DNA of 64,000 nucleotides from NCBI GenBank assembly GCA_947623455.1, contig OX392535.1:40386688-40450687 (forward strand). Reading direction: 5' to 3'. The first letter of the stretch is position 1. Every line of letters begins with the position of its first letter. Both the position numbers and the translations under genes were made by a program. The notes beneath the pieces were generated by a model. That model saw only the letters and a program-made list of their open reading frames with translations. It had not been told where the DNA came from and did not search any database. Positions 11,441 through 23,144 of the stretch are shown piece by piece. This DNA comes from Mimachlamys varia. Taxonomy: Eukaryota; Mollusca; Bivalvia; Pectinida; Pectinidae.

Positions 11441-14400
11441 AAACCAAAAGCATACCATAAACACCGACCATAGTAACTTGTAGACTTACAGAATAAACAA
11501 TGTAGACAAAGGGAAGAGGCATGCTACTACGAAAGAAGTGTGGAGATCGTGACTCAGTTCCTTGTGATTCGTCTTCGGTTAATATTTAAAAATACCAGGT
11601 TAATATAATACCATATTGACCTCACCAAAGGTCCAAAATTGTCATTTTGAAGCTGAAGAATGAGTAGTTTTCTTGATTTCTGGCCCAAAAATTTATATAG
11701 AAATATTGACGATGTGCTGTTTTAAAATAAGAAAGTATCATTGGCCATTTCATCCACACATCGTCAATACTTCTAAATTAATTTTTGTTGCTGCTACTGT
11801 TTCTGATTCACAGAAATTTCTCCATAAATTCACCCACGTAATTTTGTCGTGTTTTATGAATGAGGATACACTGGCTACGAGAAAGTTATATAACATATTT
11901 AATGTAACAAACAAAGATTTTAAATACTTTAAACCAATGATGATGCAGTTTCAGATCTGCCGAAACGCAAACAATAGCTGTATGAGGTATGTTATTATGG
12001 ATACGGATGATTAGTACAAACTGATAGCTGTCTTTACAAACGTTAAAAGTGAGAAATATGGATATTGATTAATTTCAAGACTTGTCAAAATACTAATATG
12101 TTTTCCTCATATTATGTATTTGCGTCGGATTGTTTCTGACAATATCAAATTCGAAATCAATAATTTGTTTTATGTCTGTTCTGTTCTCTATAAATGTCGT
12201 TCTAGAACGTAGCCGTTTGCATCAAATAACATCGTATATGTAATGGTTCGACAATTCTATGTTCCACAATCGTAGATTGTATATTTTTCTTTGATCCTTT
12301 GTACGTCACACGCCGATTTTTTTAATGTTGATATTTTGGGGTCTTCGGTCTATAAAATTACTGTGTTTCTGTTTTACCTTGAAGACATAACTTAAAAAAT
12401 TGTTTTCCGTTGTTACATATCCATCGCATCTAATATTTTGCTGTTTTTCTGTATATGCTGTTTGCCGCTTAAACAAGTAATTTATTTATTATTCCGTTAT
12501 ATGACAGTTTTTCTGATATTCCGACTATTTCCAAAAATAGTATAGACGCAATTAAAGAATACGGTTTTTATGAAGTCTAAATTGTCAACGTGGTTTTGAC
12601 AGTATAGGACTAACACAATTTCTTCTTTATGTTCATATGATTCATACAAACAACAATGTCGATTTCACTACGCATTTTATCTTACAATAAAAAGGAATCA
12701 GCTTATTCTGGGACACCCAGTATAAGCTAACGTCAAGGTATATATTGATATCTAAATACCCCCCCCCCCCCCCCCCCGCCCGCATCCCTAGCCTTTTTTA
12801 ATGTGTTGATCAAATGTGTCTATTAGAATTAGGATGACTCTATGGCCATTTGTGACGTCATTAATTCTTTAGACTTTATTGTCTTAAAATTGAACTTATT
12901 AAAATCTTAAATAAATTTTGAGCTTCCGTTATCTTCATAATCCCCACAATCCTTTCAGAAGATGTGTTTTCAGTGAAATGTTAATGTATAAGCCCTATTT
13001 ATCTGGAAAACTACTTCGCCGACGGGATAATCAGATTAATAAGAATTTCTGAATATCTGCCAGGTTAGCAGACTCTGTGAACGTATTCCATGATAATGAC
13101 AGGATTTTTAGGATTAAAAAGTACATCCATTTTATAATTGCACGTATGAAAGAAAACAAATAATAAACATTCGAACTTCAAAAATGTAGTCATGTCTCCC
13201 TCTTAAAGTCCTGATGGTATTACAAATGCAGCCGACATTTAAACTCGTGCAGAAATAGAAATGGATATTGAGGTAGCGTGGATGCATCAGTTAACAAGGT
13301 GGAAAGGTAGTGTACAGGGATGAACTTTAATAGCACACCGGGAAAAGGTACAATCCGTCAGTATTTACACTTTCTCAAATGTTTAACGATATAAAAGGTC
13401 TTTTACGAAAGAAATCAGACAACAAGAACGCTTATTGTATGAAGCATACATTATATGTGGCAGTTTAACCGGAACATATAAAGGATCTTAAATGAATTTC
13501 CATTTCACATTGAATTTATGAAGCGAATCTTAAGAAAATGTGAATTTAGCGAGCTTATGACATTACCAAAAATAGTGATATTCATCCGTTGGGAAACGTC
13601 AATTTTCATACACCATAGGGGATGTAAAACTCCAGAGCGGAAAACAATAACGTCACAAAAAGAACAGTTGAAGCGTACAGCCAATCATATTTGCGTTAGC
13701 ATATATTTACCTAGTAACATATGCAAATATATTACACGGGCAAATTCACTGGATGATAGAACAATTACTGTGTACAACATCCGAGCGCATTTTATAACAA
13801 CCGTGCATGCATTTTTTGGATCCATATTTGCTGACGTTGTCTGTCGATAAGATTCATTAATGGGCATTGCATGAAACCATTGAAGTGTCTGCACACGGCT
13901 CTAAGTAAGACTTTGCGTGCCCTTTACTTAGTGTCTTCTTGTAGTTAATGCACAACCGCTGTACATGCAGGAGAGGAAGAGAAAGGTTTCCAAGCGACTT
14001 ATTCAGCATACTCATTGGGATGTCTTGAACGAAGCGGGAAATTCAATTAGCCGGTTCTTGGGTGAGTGCAATCATTTCGAGAAGAATGTAAGGATTTCCA
14101 TCATGAGAACGCTTAATATATACTCGTCTTTACCGCCATCGCCATGACGAAAATAAGATAAACGAAACGGCTATATACTGTGTACGGGGATGCAGCTTTA
14201 AGAGGAATATTCCTTGAGTATACAATATGAAATATTACTGTAGCTACTGTATTCATGAAAGGGTTCTCATTCTCAAGCATCGGTATCGTGCCTCTAGTCG
14301 AATGCCATTTTCTAGTTATAAATCAATAACCAAAATATAATTGTGTCGACGCTTAAGTTAAAGAAATGGAAGAGCCGTGAGGCGAAAAATGTTTTCTGTG

Positions 14401-14800
14401 TTTTCATGTGAGTGGTTGATCCTTTCACATGGGGTTAGTTTTGAATGTTAACTCCAGGATTGAGGACTGGTTTCGGAAAACTGACCTTGGATGTACGAAA
14501 CTAAAACGTATTTTAACTAATCGTGACGAAGGTCAGGTGGCGGAAGTCGTGACGATGGTTACTGTACATATCAGCAATGTCTTCGTCTTAGTAAGTCCTT
14601 GGAGTGATAACGACACAAAAAAAGGAATATTAATTAAAAACAACTATATACATGTTAAAAGAAAAATTACTTCCATGGATTGGTTTGTGTTTAATGTCCT
14701 AGCTATTTACATTTATTTTCATTTAAGGACGTACCAGGTTTTGGTTGGGGAGAACAACATACGACTTGCAACGGTTCCATGAAAGCCTAGAACCAACTAG
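11441..14800. other. Non-coding, poly-C tract, no gene recognised
   Basis: Contains a run of about 19 C at 12759-12777 and a TGACGTCA octamer at 12853-12860. Frames of 110-117 codons (11673-12014, 13518-13850, 14429-14782) show no recognisable domain, and I do not call them genes. Confidence 0.4.
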
Positions 14801-14807
14801 ACAGAGA

Positions 14808-14950
14808 CAGTGGTTGGGGGGATCACGAGATGGGGGGGATCACGAGATGGGGGGGATAACGAGATGGGGGGGGGGGGGGGGGTATCACGAGATGGGGGGT
14901 ATCACGAGATGGGGGGGGGGGGGTATCACGAGATGGGGGGGTATCAGCAT
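14808..14950. repeat. G-rich minisatellite (ATCACGAGATGGGGGG)
   Basis: About six to seven copies of a unit of roughly 17 bp, ATCACGAGAT followed by a G run of variable length (6 to about 16). The plus strand has several long G runs close together and is a candidate G-quadruplex former. A 76-codon frame across it is a repeat artefact. Confidence 0.85.
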
Positions 14951-16055
14951 TTCACCTATACACTTTGTCACTTGAGGCACTGAAACAACTTTACCAAAAA
15001 TGTTTCAGCTAGAAAACGCTCAGTTGCAGTTTGTTTGGAGTTTTACTGCTAACGTGCCAGGTATTTTTATCAATGAAACATCAATGAAATGAATATTGCC
15101 GATTTGTAAATACATGATCTCTTGAACAATGACAACTTTATCTCACTCTTTCGTTGTTGAGAGTTTTTTTAAAAGCTAATTTTCAATTTAAGAATTGTTG
15201 ACATTTTCTGTGAACTCCGCCGTTGCCGACAAATTATCAAAACGCGTGATATAAATTGGATCGATACAGCCACTTAAACCCAGGCGAGTGTTGCAGATGC
15301 TGACACGAGAAGATAATTGGGAGTTATCGTTTTTCAGCGAACACGAGGAAATGGCTGCAGGGCATCGCGACAGATCTACTAATTAGCAAGGAAATTTCTG
15401 ATTAATATTTTTTCTTTTAAAATCATTTGAAATTCTCACGAATTGTATTGTCCTTGAATATTTTAAAGTACAATGGAACATATAGATATAAATATGTTTT
15501 AAACAGGAGGGTTTATTGTATATTTCCATCCCCTCGGGAAATATTCCCTTCGATGTCGATGTTTATATTTACATGGCAGCTGCATAAGAGGATTTTCGCT
15601 GTCCCCATGTAATGTTGTTGATTGTTATTCAGATTAGTATCATTGAACTAGGAATACAGTGTAGAGTTCGTGCATATAAAAGTGGTAAAAGAAAAAAGCA
15701 ACACGTTTGTTTATGGTTTATATGGACAAAAAAAAAAGAAATTATGTGCTGCGTACACACTATTGATAATAGATAAACTTTTGATAGCCTGTAATAAGGA
15801 GAAATGTATACTGCTAAGACTAACAAAATGCAGTTCTCAATAAAAAGTTTTCAAACTGAAATCAGAATGCGTAAAATATTCGGGCAAGCTTTTTCTTCCT
15901 TGCGATGCGGTGTTTCATGGGATTTTATAGTACTTAATACATGCAAATCACAAAATAACTTATTTGAATTAATTCATTTTTCTGTTGCTCCGCCTTTAAA
16001 TTAATCTTCCTAAAAAATAGTCAATATGCTGCTAGAAGAAAGAATATCCAAGCAA
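14951..16055. other. Non-coding, no gene recognised
   Basis: AT-rich. No convincing exon, repeat or RNA gene. Confidence 0.4.
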
Positions 16056-16059
16056 TTAA

Positions 16060-16077
16060 AGGGGCATCCCGCGAAAG
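16060..16077 (+). repeat. Left terminal inverted repeat
   Basis: AGGGGCATCCCGCGAAAG immediately after TTAA. It is a perfect inverted match to 23127-23144. Confidence 0.8.
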
Positions 16078-16720
16078 TAAGCTTTTTTTCATAATTTTTT
16101 TCAAAATATTACATACACATATCGAGTGGGTATTCTTATGGACTGCGACGATCGGATTTTGCATATATATATTCATAAAATAAATAATTTCAAAATAACT
16201 AGTGGAATTCCAGAACGTCTGGCTAGACTTTTTGGTTTGGGATTTCCACCTACCAACGCATGCGCAGCGAGCGCCACTTCGATTGTATTGTATTGTTTAT
16301 TCACTTTAAGCCTTACGGCTCATAAGGATAATTATACAAAATAACATAATACATAATCATAGTCATATGAAATACTAAGTAATTATATCGTAAAATAATA
16401 AACATGAACTTGTACATTGCATGGACAATATAGATATTCAAAAACAATTATAGGTACAAGATAAATAAATTCATAAAGATGGACGGCTCTAAAGTGAAAA
16501 AATGCAATTTTAAACACAAATATTAATTCATACTTATCGTTGAATATTAAAGAAACGGCAGCAGTTCTAAAAGTCGGGGCTAAGTAAAGGTTTATTAGCT
16601 AAACAATAGTAGGGCCTATAACAAGTGGTGTTGTCAGGGGAATGACTATACAGCAATTACAGGAGACGGAAAATGTACTAATGTAATATAACATAAATAA
16701 GTAAATTAAATCAAATGTAA

Positions 16721-19700
16721 CTAATGAATTCTGGACCGTAATAACAAGCTTGATTGTAGATATTTTCCAAGATTACATAAATCTTTTCTGTTATGTACAG
16801 ATAGAAGTTGAACTAGTTTGAATGAAGAAGGGCGAGTCCAATAATACTTTTTGATAAACTTTTTACGAATGTCTACGTAAAGTGGACAGACCAAAATAAA
16901 GTGGAACTCGTCCTCAATTTGGTTTTGATTACAATTACGACATAGTCTGTTTTCCCTTTGTATATTTCGATACCGGCCTTCTTCTATACAAAGCTGATGT
17001 GAGGATAGTCGAAATTTCGAAATTAATTTAAAATATGCATCTGGAATAGATTTTGTTAAGTAAAATTGTAATGTAAAGCTATCGATCAGAAATTTATACA
17101 AAAAACATTTAGAAGACCTTTCAAAAAATTCATTCCTTGTTTGAATGAAATTATCAATTAAACGCTGCTTAAAACAATGTAAAAATACAGTTTCGTTATC
17201 AACATATTGAGATAACCAAACACCACCAAGACCAGATGACAATAAAAGGTTTTTCACTTGGCAAAGCCAATTACAATTTCTGTGATTGCAGTTATTCATT
17301 TCTTCATAAACTGACTTAAGAATACAATTGTCACATTTAAGTAATTTCAACCAATATTTAATTATCCGACATTTTCTGATAATATGTAAAGGCAGGCGCC
17401 CTAACTCAGAATATACCATTAAAGATGGCGTGCTTTTCTTTACATTCAGAATTCTTCTTAAAAAATCAAGATGTATTTTTTCTACTTTATCTGCAGCGTG
17501 AAAACCCCACGTCTCACAACCGTAATTAAGAACGGATGAAACATAAACTTCAAAAACATTTAGTTTAGATTCTACATTTAGAGACAAATTATTACAAATT
17601 CTTAATGCATTATACATACATTTTCGACCTTGTTCGGCAATTTTTTCTTGAGTTTTTGTAAACTTGCCATTAAAATTTAACACTATACCAAGATAATTAA
17701 ATCTGTCAACAATTTCAATTTCATTTCCATCAAATAGAAATTGTTCACCGATACGTAATCGGCCACCATTTCGAAATACAACAATTTTAGTTTTTTCTAT
17801 ATTAACTGTCAATTGCCACTTATCACTATATTGTTTTAAGGAGTCTAGCAACTTCTGCAAACCAGAGGCAGATTCTGAAAAAAGGACAGTGTCGTCTGCA
17901 TACATGAGAAGAAATAACGAAATATCTCGTAGGAATAAAGCGTCACATGAAGTATTAATAAGTTCATTTTCAAAGTCATTTACATACATGGAGTAAAGAA
18001 AGGGAGACAACCCCTCCCCTTGCATCAAGCCCCGCGAGCACAAGAAGAAATCAGATAATTCAGACTTGTACCTAACACAAGATTTCAAACCTTCATATAA
18101 AGATTTTATAATATTTAGTAATTTTCCTCTGATGCCATTGTGGAAAAGCTTCAAAAATAATTTGTTTCTATTTACACTGTCGAAAGCTTTGCGGTAATCT
18201 ACAAAACAACAGTAAAGCTTGCGCTTATTAGAAAGCATTTTCTGAATTATACCATGTAGAGCAAAAATAGCATCATTAGTACCATAACCAGGTTTGAACC
18301 CGAACTGGGCGTCAGTGACAATGTTGTATTCCTTCGACCATTGTAACAATCTATTGTTTAAAACACATGTAAATAATTTAGACAAACAGCTTACCAAAGT
18401 TATCCCTCTATAATTGTTTGTATCATTGACATCGCCTTTTTTGAACAAAGGAAAAATGATACCCTTAGACCAGACGGTAGGGAAAGCACCAGTATCAAAA
18501 ATGACATTAAATAGTTTTGTGAGAATAGGAACAACCGAGTCCTTATATTTAACAAAATATTCATTAAGAATGTTGTCAATACCAGGAGATTTACATAATT
18601 TAGCACTTTTTAAAACATTCAGAACTTCGTCATTTGTAATAGGAGAATCCAAGTCGTCATACACATTTGAATTATCATAGATTTGAGAATTCAATGGAAT
18701 GTCAGTGTCATCATCACTACAACTTACTTTTTTGAAATGTTCAAAAAAATCTCCAATATTCAAATTGGTATTGGGGAAGTTTGATTGTTTCTTAAAATAT
18801 TGATAAAAAAGTTTCGGATTTTTTCTACGAAGCATACTTACACGATCGCCTTCTGATCTTAAATACTTACGTTTTACAAGACGTTCGTGACGTTTATACT
18901 TACGCTTAGATTCGACAAGGGACTGTCTGTTAGCAAGACTTCCATTAGAATTAAAGGAAGATAATTTTCGTCTATACGACCGGTAAAGACGCATACATTT
19001 ATCGTCAAACCATGGTTTATGGACACGATATTTTATTTTACTGCCAGGTGAAGGGATAGAAATAGATCTACAACATGGACTAAATATTTCATTGATAACA
19101 GATGAAAAAAGATCAATTCCGTGATCTACAGAAACTGTAGATGATTGCATATCATCAACAATACTATTCAGTACAATAATGTTATTATTTAAATTAATAT
19201 TCATTTGAGTTTCTTCATCGGCATTCCATTTATACACCTTTGCTTTTAGATTATTTTGGACATTATCAACACTGGTAGGCATTCCAACCGGTTTAATTAA
19301 AACATCAATATTAAAAGCAATCGGGGCGTGGTCGGACCATTCATTGAAATCATGCACCTTAAATTCGGTAATCATATCAAAGGAGTCTTTGTGAATAAGA
19401 ACATAATCAATAACACTTGACCCCAAATGATTGTAAAACGTTAACTTACCTGTGTCGTCACCGGGTGACCTACCATTACAAACACGGAGACCCGTACTCT
19501 TACATAGTTCTAACAGTTTACGACCAAATGTATTAACAGTGCCATCAGCTGATTTACGGTTTGGCATAACAGCATCATTGTCGTATACAAACATATTCGT
19601 ATTGAGAACTGGCCGGGGCACGATATCTGACTCTATATAGTCAACTGAGTTTCCAATTCTACTATTGAGATCACCGGCAATGATAACGGTGCCAAACTGT

Positions 19701-20128
19701 GAGTAATACGTAACATCATTTTCAATAAGATCAAAAACATCGTTTTCATACAAAGTATAATAAACATTGTTATCATGTGGTATATAGGAAAAACATATAT
19801 ATATATCATCCGCGGCAAATTGTCTAATTTTTATCCAAAGAAGTGTGTCTGCTACACACTTAACAACAGAAACATCTAGTTTTTTCTTATGTAACAAAAC
19901 AATACCTCCACCTTTACCCTTATTACGAGGAAATGACAAAATATTAAAATCATCACATAGAAGACTAGAATTTAAGTCACTATCATGGCTGACCCAACAC
20001 TCGGACAGAAATGTAATATCAGAACAGGAAATAATGTCAACAAAACCTGGTTCTTCCAATTTGCGCACCAAACCGCGGTTAACGTTCCATGAGGTTATTT
20101 CAAGCGCATGTCTCTCCCCCTGACACCC
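16721..20128 (-). CDS. LINE ORF2: endonuclease/reverse transcriptase
   Basis: An open frame of 1135 codons runs from directly after the ORF1 stop to a stop at 16721. Numbering from that point, the endonuclease comes first: SWNVNRG (about 13-19), catalytic Glu in FLSECW (E43), GDLNS (about 152-156) and SDH (about 265-267). The reverse transcriptase follows, with NYRGITLVS, FVDYRKAFDS (642-651), GLMQGEGLSP and catalytic YADD (743-746). The C terminus has C-x2-C-x11-H-x4-C (from about 1063). It nicks target DNA and copies the element RNA. There is no in-frame ATG before about codon 179, which lies beyond three of the four endonuclease motifs. The frame is the same as ORF1, so ORF2 is probably made by UAG read-through or non-AUG initiation. 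Clade not resolved. Confidence 0.9.
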   Translation of the reverse strand, partial: GCQGERHALEITSWNVNRGLVRKLEEPGFVDIISCSDITFLSECWVSHDSDLNSSLLCDDFNILSFPRNKGKGGGIVLLHKKKLDVSVVKCVADTLLWIKIRQFAADDIYICFSYIPHDNNVYYTLYENDVFDLIENDVTYYSQFGTVIIAGDLNSRIGNSVDYIESDIVPRPVLNTNMFVYDNDAVMPNRKSADGTVNTFGRKLLELCKSTGLRVCNGRSPGDDTGKLTFYNHLGSSVIDYVLIHKDSFDMITEFKVHDFNEWSDHAPIAFNIDVLIKPVGMPTSVDNVQNNLKAKVYKWNADEETQMNINLNNNIIVLNSIVDDMQSSTVSVDHGIDLFSSVINEIFSPCCRSISIPSPGSKIKYRVHKPWFDDKCMRLYRSYRRKLSSFNSNGSLANRQSLVESKRKYKRHERLVKRKYLRSEGDRVSMLRRKNPKLFYQYFKKQSNFPNTNLNIGDFFEHFKKVSCSDDDTDIPLNSQIYDNSNVYDDLDSPITNDEVLNVLKSAKLCKSPGIDNILNEYFVKYKDSVVPILTKLFNVIFDTGAFPTVWSKGIIFPLFKKGDVNDTNNYRGITLVSCLSKLFTCVLNNRLLQWSKEYNIVTDAQFGFKPGYGTNDAIFALHGIIQKMLSNKRKLYCCFVDYRKAFDSVNRNKLFLKLFHNGIRGKLLNIIKSLYEGLKSCVRYKSELSDFFLCSRGLMQGEGLSPFLYSMYVNDFENELINTSCDALFLRDISLFLLMYADDTVLFSESASGLQKLLDSLKQYSDKWQLTVNIEKTKIVVFRNGGRLRIGEQFLFDGNEIEIVDRFNYLGIVLNFNGKFTKTQEKIAEQGRKCMYNALRICNNLSLNVESKLNVFEVYVSSVLNYGCETWGFHAADKVEKIHLDFLRRILNVKKSTPSLMVYSELGRLPLHIIRKCRIIKYWLKLLKCDNCILKSVYEEMNNCNHRNCNWLCQVKNLLLSSGLGGVWLSQYVDNETVFLHCFKQRLIDNFIQTRNEFFERSSKCFLYKFLIDSFTLQFYLTKSIPDAYFKLISKFRLSSHQLCIEEGRYRNIQRENRLCRNCNQNQIEDEFHFILVCPLYVDIRKKFIKKYYWTRPSSFKLVQLLSVHNRKDLCNLGKYLQSSLLLRSRIH

Positions 20129-20131
20129 CTA
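20105..20131 (-). promoter_or_regulatory. In-frame UAG between ORF1 and ORF2: candidate read-through site
   Basis: On the minus strand the junction reads CTA TAG GGG TGT CAG GGG GAG. The frame is open on both sides, without overlap or frameshift. UAG followed by G and a G-rich stretch is the general context of structure-dependent read-through sites (gammaretroviral and carmovirus-type). A short out-of-frame ATG (ATG CGC TTG AAA TAA) follows and cannot make ORF2. The alternative is one CAG-to-TAG mutation in a formerly fused ORF. Confidence 0.5.
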
Positions 20132-21193
20132 TAGATGAGACGACTCCGCCCTTTTAGTTCCACCCGATGGGGGCTGGGACGTGAAACGTCTTCTCCCGGG
20201 GCCCGGTGGAGTGGGCGTGAATGGGTTCCTCCTCTTATGGTTGGTACGAGCATTGGGCGTAGACTGCCCACTCACAACTCCACTGAATGACGGAACTGGC
20301 TCAGTGTCGCGTTCGATACGCGCAGCGCGATTGTCATTATCTGCACGGTACAAGGTACCGTCAATATATAGTTTGTCCCGAACCATTTTGGTATGGTGAT
20401 TATCAGCCTTCGCTTTCTTTTTAACAGGATATAACAAGCGCCTCCTCTCTTCGATCACGGCAGGGAACTGTTCATTGATACCGAAGGGTTTTCCTTTCAG
20501 TTTCCAGGAGAGTTGCAGCACGTGCACAAGGTCCTTGTGAAAGAGAAAACGAGCTACAATGGGTCTAGGCTTACCGGATTTCGATTTACCAAACCGATGC
20601 ACATTACCTAGCTCTATGGGATAGTCGATGCCTAACTCAAAATGTAAAAAGTCCCTAAGCTTTTTCTCGGTGTCCTCTTCCTTCCCTTCACCTGCAAGCC
20701 CGTGAAATATCAAGTTATTTTTCATCGATCTACATTGTAGATCCAGAACTAAAGAACTCATCTCATCCTTCTCCTTTTTTAATGTGTCCAACTCCTTGCG
20801 GATAATGGAAATATCAGCCGTCGTGTCCCCCTGAAGAGTATCCAACGATATTTTATTATCACTAACCTGTGATTTGACAGAGTCAAACATGTCCCCAAGC
20901 GCCTGTGCACTTTGCTCATACTCGCGAGATCGTACTGAGAGATCATTTATAGACTTCTCAAGCTCAGAGTTCTTTACTTTAATGCTACCCATCTCATGTT
21001 CAAGTTTATTTACTTTCTCTGATAAAGCAGACAGCGTATTTTGGACTTTGTCGATTTTCTTAACCTGCACATCGATGTCTGATATACGAATGTTCATATC
21101 AGTTATCAGTATCGTGATACGATCCAGCTTAGAGTCGATATTGGTGTTATCTTCACGACTAGCTTCAACAGTAACATTTGGATTATCAGCCAT
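20129..21193 (-). CDS. LINE ORF1: L1-like RNA-binding protein
   Basis: 354 codons from the ATG at 21193 (MADNPN; A at -3 is not present but G is at +4) to the TAG at 20129. The frame is open a little further upstream through a TATATA repeat, but MADNPN is the first start with a sensible product. Residues of about 20-155 are heptad-rich and acidic/basic, typical of a coiled coil for trimer formation. An RRM-like segment follows (KNNLIFHGL, about 158-166, to VHRFGKSKSGKPRP), then a C-terminal domain (VARFLFHKDL to LYPVKKKAK), and a basic, Pro-rich tail. By family knowledge, ORF1p coats element RNA as a chaperone. Confidence 0.85.
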   Translation of the reverse strand: MADNPNVTVEASREDNTNIDSKLDRITILITDMNIRISDIDVQVKKIDKVQNTLSALSEKVNKLEHEMGSIKVKNSELEKSINDLSVRSREYEQSAQALGDMFDSVKSQVSDNKISLDTLQGDTTADISIIRKELDTLKKEKDEMSSLVLDLQCRSMKNNLIFHGLAGEGKEEDTEKKLRDFLHFELGIDYPIELGNVHRFGKSKSGKPRPIVARFLFHKDLVHVLQLSWKLKGKPFGINEQFPAVIEERRRLLYPVKKKAKADNHHTKMVRDKLYIDGTLYRADNDNRAARIERDTEPVPSFSGVVSGQSTPNARTNHKRRNPFTPTPPGPGRRRFTSQPPSGGTKRAESSHL

Positions 21194-21300
21194 AATTACA
21201 TGTAGACCCTGGTATATATATGGCATATATATATATATAGCGAATGAACACACACGTACGTACGATCGTGAATAGCGCCTCTCTCCTATAGAGCCTCACG

Positions 21301-23126
21301 CCAGGTAATCGCCACGGCTGAATAGACACACAGGTAACACACAGGTGAGCATAAAGTGACAGGTGTAAACAATAGAGTAGATTTCGAACTGTGCATTGTT
21401 TGTAATAAAACTGTCAAATTAAGATGAATTCTCCGCAAATGGAACCTCCAGATTTCACACATCAAATGATGAAATCATAAACGAGAAGCTGAGGCAAAAA
21501 CCAATGACGCGGCAGTGGACAAAATAGCAAAAATGTCACAAAACTTACGGAGCCGTAGAAATACGTCAGAACACATCAGCCGCCATCCGTGTAAACACTC
21601 TATCTGCTATTACCGTTACACCACGATAAGGCCTAACTACTAAGCGAAAAGTTGCCGAATGGTCAAAATATGACGCAAGATTGCGTTACGGAATCATATT
21701 GAGAGATGGGAAGTATTGAAAGGAGAAACTACCTGCTCTATTGTGTGTATGTTACATATTTCTTCTGGGTAACGGTAACATGCACAAATAAAGCTTTGAT
21801 TTGGTTTTGAGGCTACCCAAGGGGAAACTGTTTTAGTCTTCTGTTGCATAAAATGCGTGTGTAATATGAAACTTAAAAGTGTGTTTATAATATTCCCTTT
21901 ATAAAATCTTATGTTCCAGGAAAACAGTATGATCTAATTATATTGCTGGATAGAAAGACATTTTCAAATACAATATATACCATAACAGAAAAAGTCGTTT
22001 GATTACGTTGTAAAACGGGACGTGCGACCGAGGTACATACGGCTTCAATTTGGACAAAAGGAATAAAAAAAAATATATGTTTTCACGCGTAAAAAAGGTG
22101 TTATTCATACTTAATCTATAAATTAGTGAAGGTACAAATATCATTGGGTTGCGACCCCGGTATTGAATTTGATACGAAAATATATACATAACGGGGGGAA
22201 AAAATTAAAAAAAAACAACAAAGTTATACAACATATACCTATATGTATATTCCATTCCTGCAGGTTTTTTTTTAAAAAGTCACCGTCCCTTTACAAGACG
22301 ACAAAAAAGATATAAAAAGAAAGCGGAATTATCATAACATGTTCATAACGGTTAGTTTTAAGTGTTTTAACAGTTCCAAATCTGATATACATGTAGTCAT
22401 GCTTAGTGTGTGGTGCGTTATATGAGTGTATGGACTTAATGTTCGCATTCCGTGATACGTGTTAACGTGTGAAGACGCTGAAAGTTGGCTAGATTTTAAA
22501 TGAATATGAATGTATCTTGTATATATAAAGAAAGTTTGAAAAAAAACCCAAGACATTGAGTTGTAAAAATAATAGCAAACATTTCATGTCATTTTATTTT
22601 CGTATTTTTCAATGCATGCTACATACATTTTATGAAATCATCTGAAAAGTTGGGTTCGTGAATATTACCTTTTACAAAAATTAAGGTTTGTACCATGGCC
22701 GTATTCCGTACCCATGTGTACCGGCCTCGGTCAGGTAAATATAATATAGATAATTCCTGGTGTCGATATATGGTGCCGATATGCCGACAATTATTCTTCA
22801 TTTGAATATCGGTATGTGTGCAATTGATGTCTATTTTTAATGCGAATGTGATTCAATAAGTTTATACACGGACTTTGTCTCTGTTTCATCAGCCGTATAC
22901 ATTACGCGTCCCCTCCCGTGTGGCCCCTTCCGTCAAACCGATCAGGAAACTTGCGGCACACCTGTCACGTTGCGTCATTCCCGCTATTTTTATCTGGGCT
23001 TTCCCGAGGAATGCGATTTTGCAAGTGGTCAAAATAGACATTTTGAGTCCACTTTGAATATGGGAATAACAGGAAAGTATAATTAGTAGTGCAGACGCCA
23101 TGTATATTCAAGAACAGACATTTAGG
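21301..23126. other. Interior of TTAA element, no gene recognised
   Basis: Includes possible LINE 5' UTR (to about 21.66 kb), then AT-rich sequence without a transposase-like frame. Confidence 0.4.
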
Positions 23127-23144
23127 CTTTCGCGGGATGCCCCT
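23127..23144 (-). repeat. Right terminal inverted repeat
   Basis: CTTTCGCGGGATGCCCCT followed by TTAA. It is the exact reverse complement of 16060-16077. Confidence 0.8.

Larger units (their letters stand above)
16282..21300 (-). mobile_element. LINE (non-LTR retrotransposon) with ORF1 and ORF2
   Basis: A minus-strand element with an L1-like ORF1 (coiled coil, RRM-like and C-terminal domains) and an ORF2 with apurinic-type endonuclease, reverse transcriptase and a C-terminal zinc knuckle. The 3' end on the minus strand has GAGCCGTAAGGCTTAAAGTG (a small stem-loop), AATAAA (plus-strand 16296-16301) and a tail of ACAAT pentamers. The 5' limit is not defined; 5'-UTR-like sequence may extend to about 21.66 kb. 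I could not find a target-site duplication. Both ORFs are uninterrupted apart from the shared TAG, so the insertion is young or recently active. Confidence 0.85.
16060..23144. mobile_element. TTAA-flanked DNA element with 18-bp TIRs, interrupted by a LINE
   Basis: The left terminus AGGGGCATCCCGCGAAAG (16060-16077) is repeated exactly in inverted orientation at 23127-23144. Both ends are bordered by TTAA (16056-16059 and 23145-23148), which fits a TTAA-duplicating, piggyBac-like transposition. Beyond 18 bp the termini do not match. About 5 kb of the interior is the LINE described separately. The rest (16060-16281 and about 21.3-23.1 kb) encodes no transposase that I can see, so the host element is probably non-autonomous. 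Two independent insertions in opposite orientation are a less likely alternative. Confidence 0.65.

Noticed and set aside
13518..13850. 110-codon plus-strand frame
   Set aside because: No domain recognised and no supporting exon structure.
14745..14975. 76-codon Gly/Met/Arg-rich frame
   Set aside because: Produced by the G-rich minisatellite.
18400..20399. Several 60-92-codon frames inside the LINE on both strands
   Set aside because: Shadows of ORF1/ORF2; no independent domain.
16261..21660. Search for a LINE target-site duplication
   Set aside because: No matching duplicate of 8 bp or more found by eye next to the 3' tail and the likely 5' end; the 5' limit remains open.
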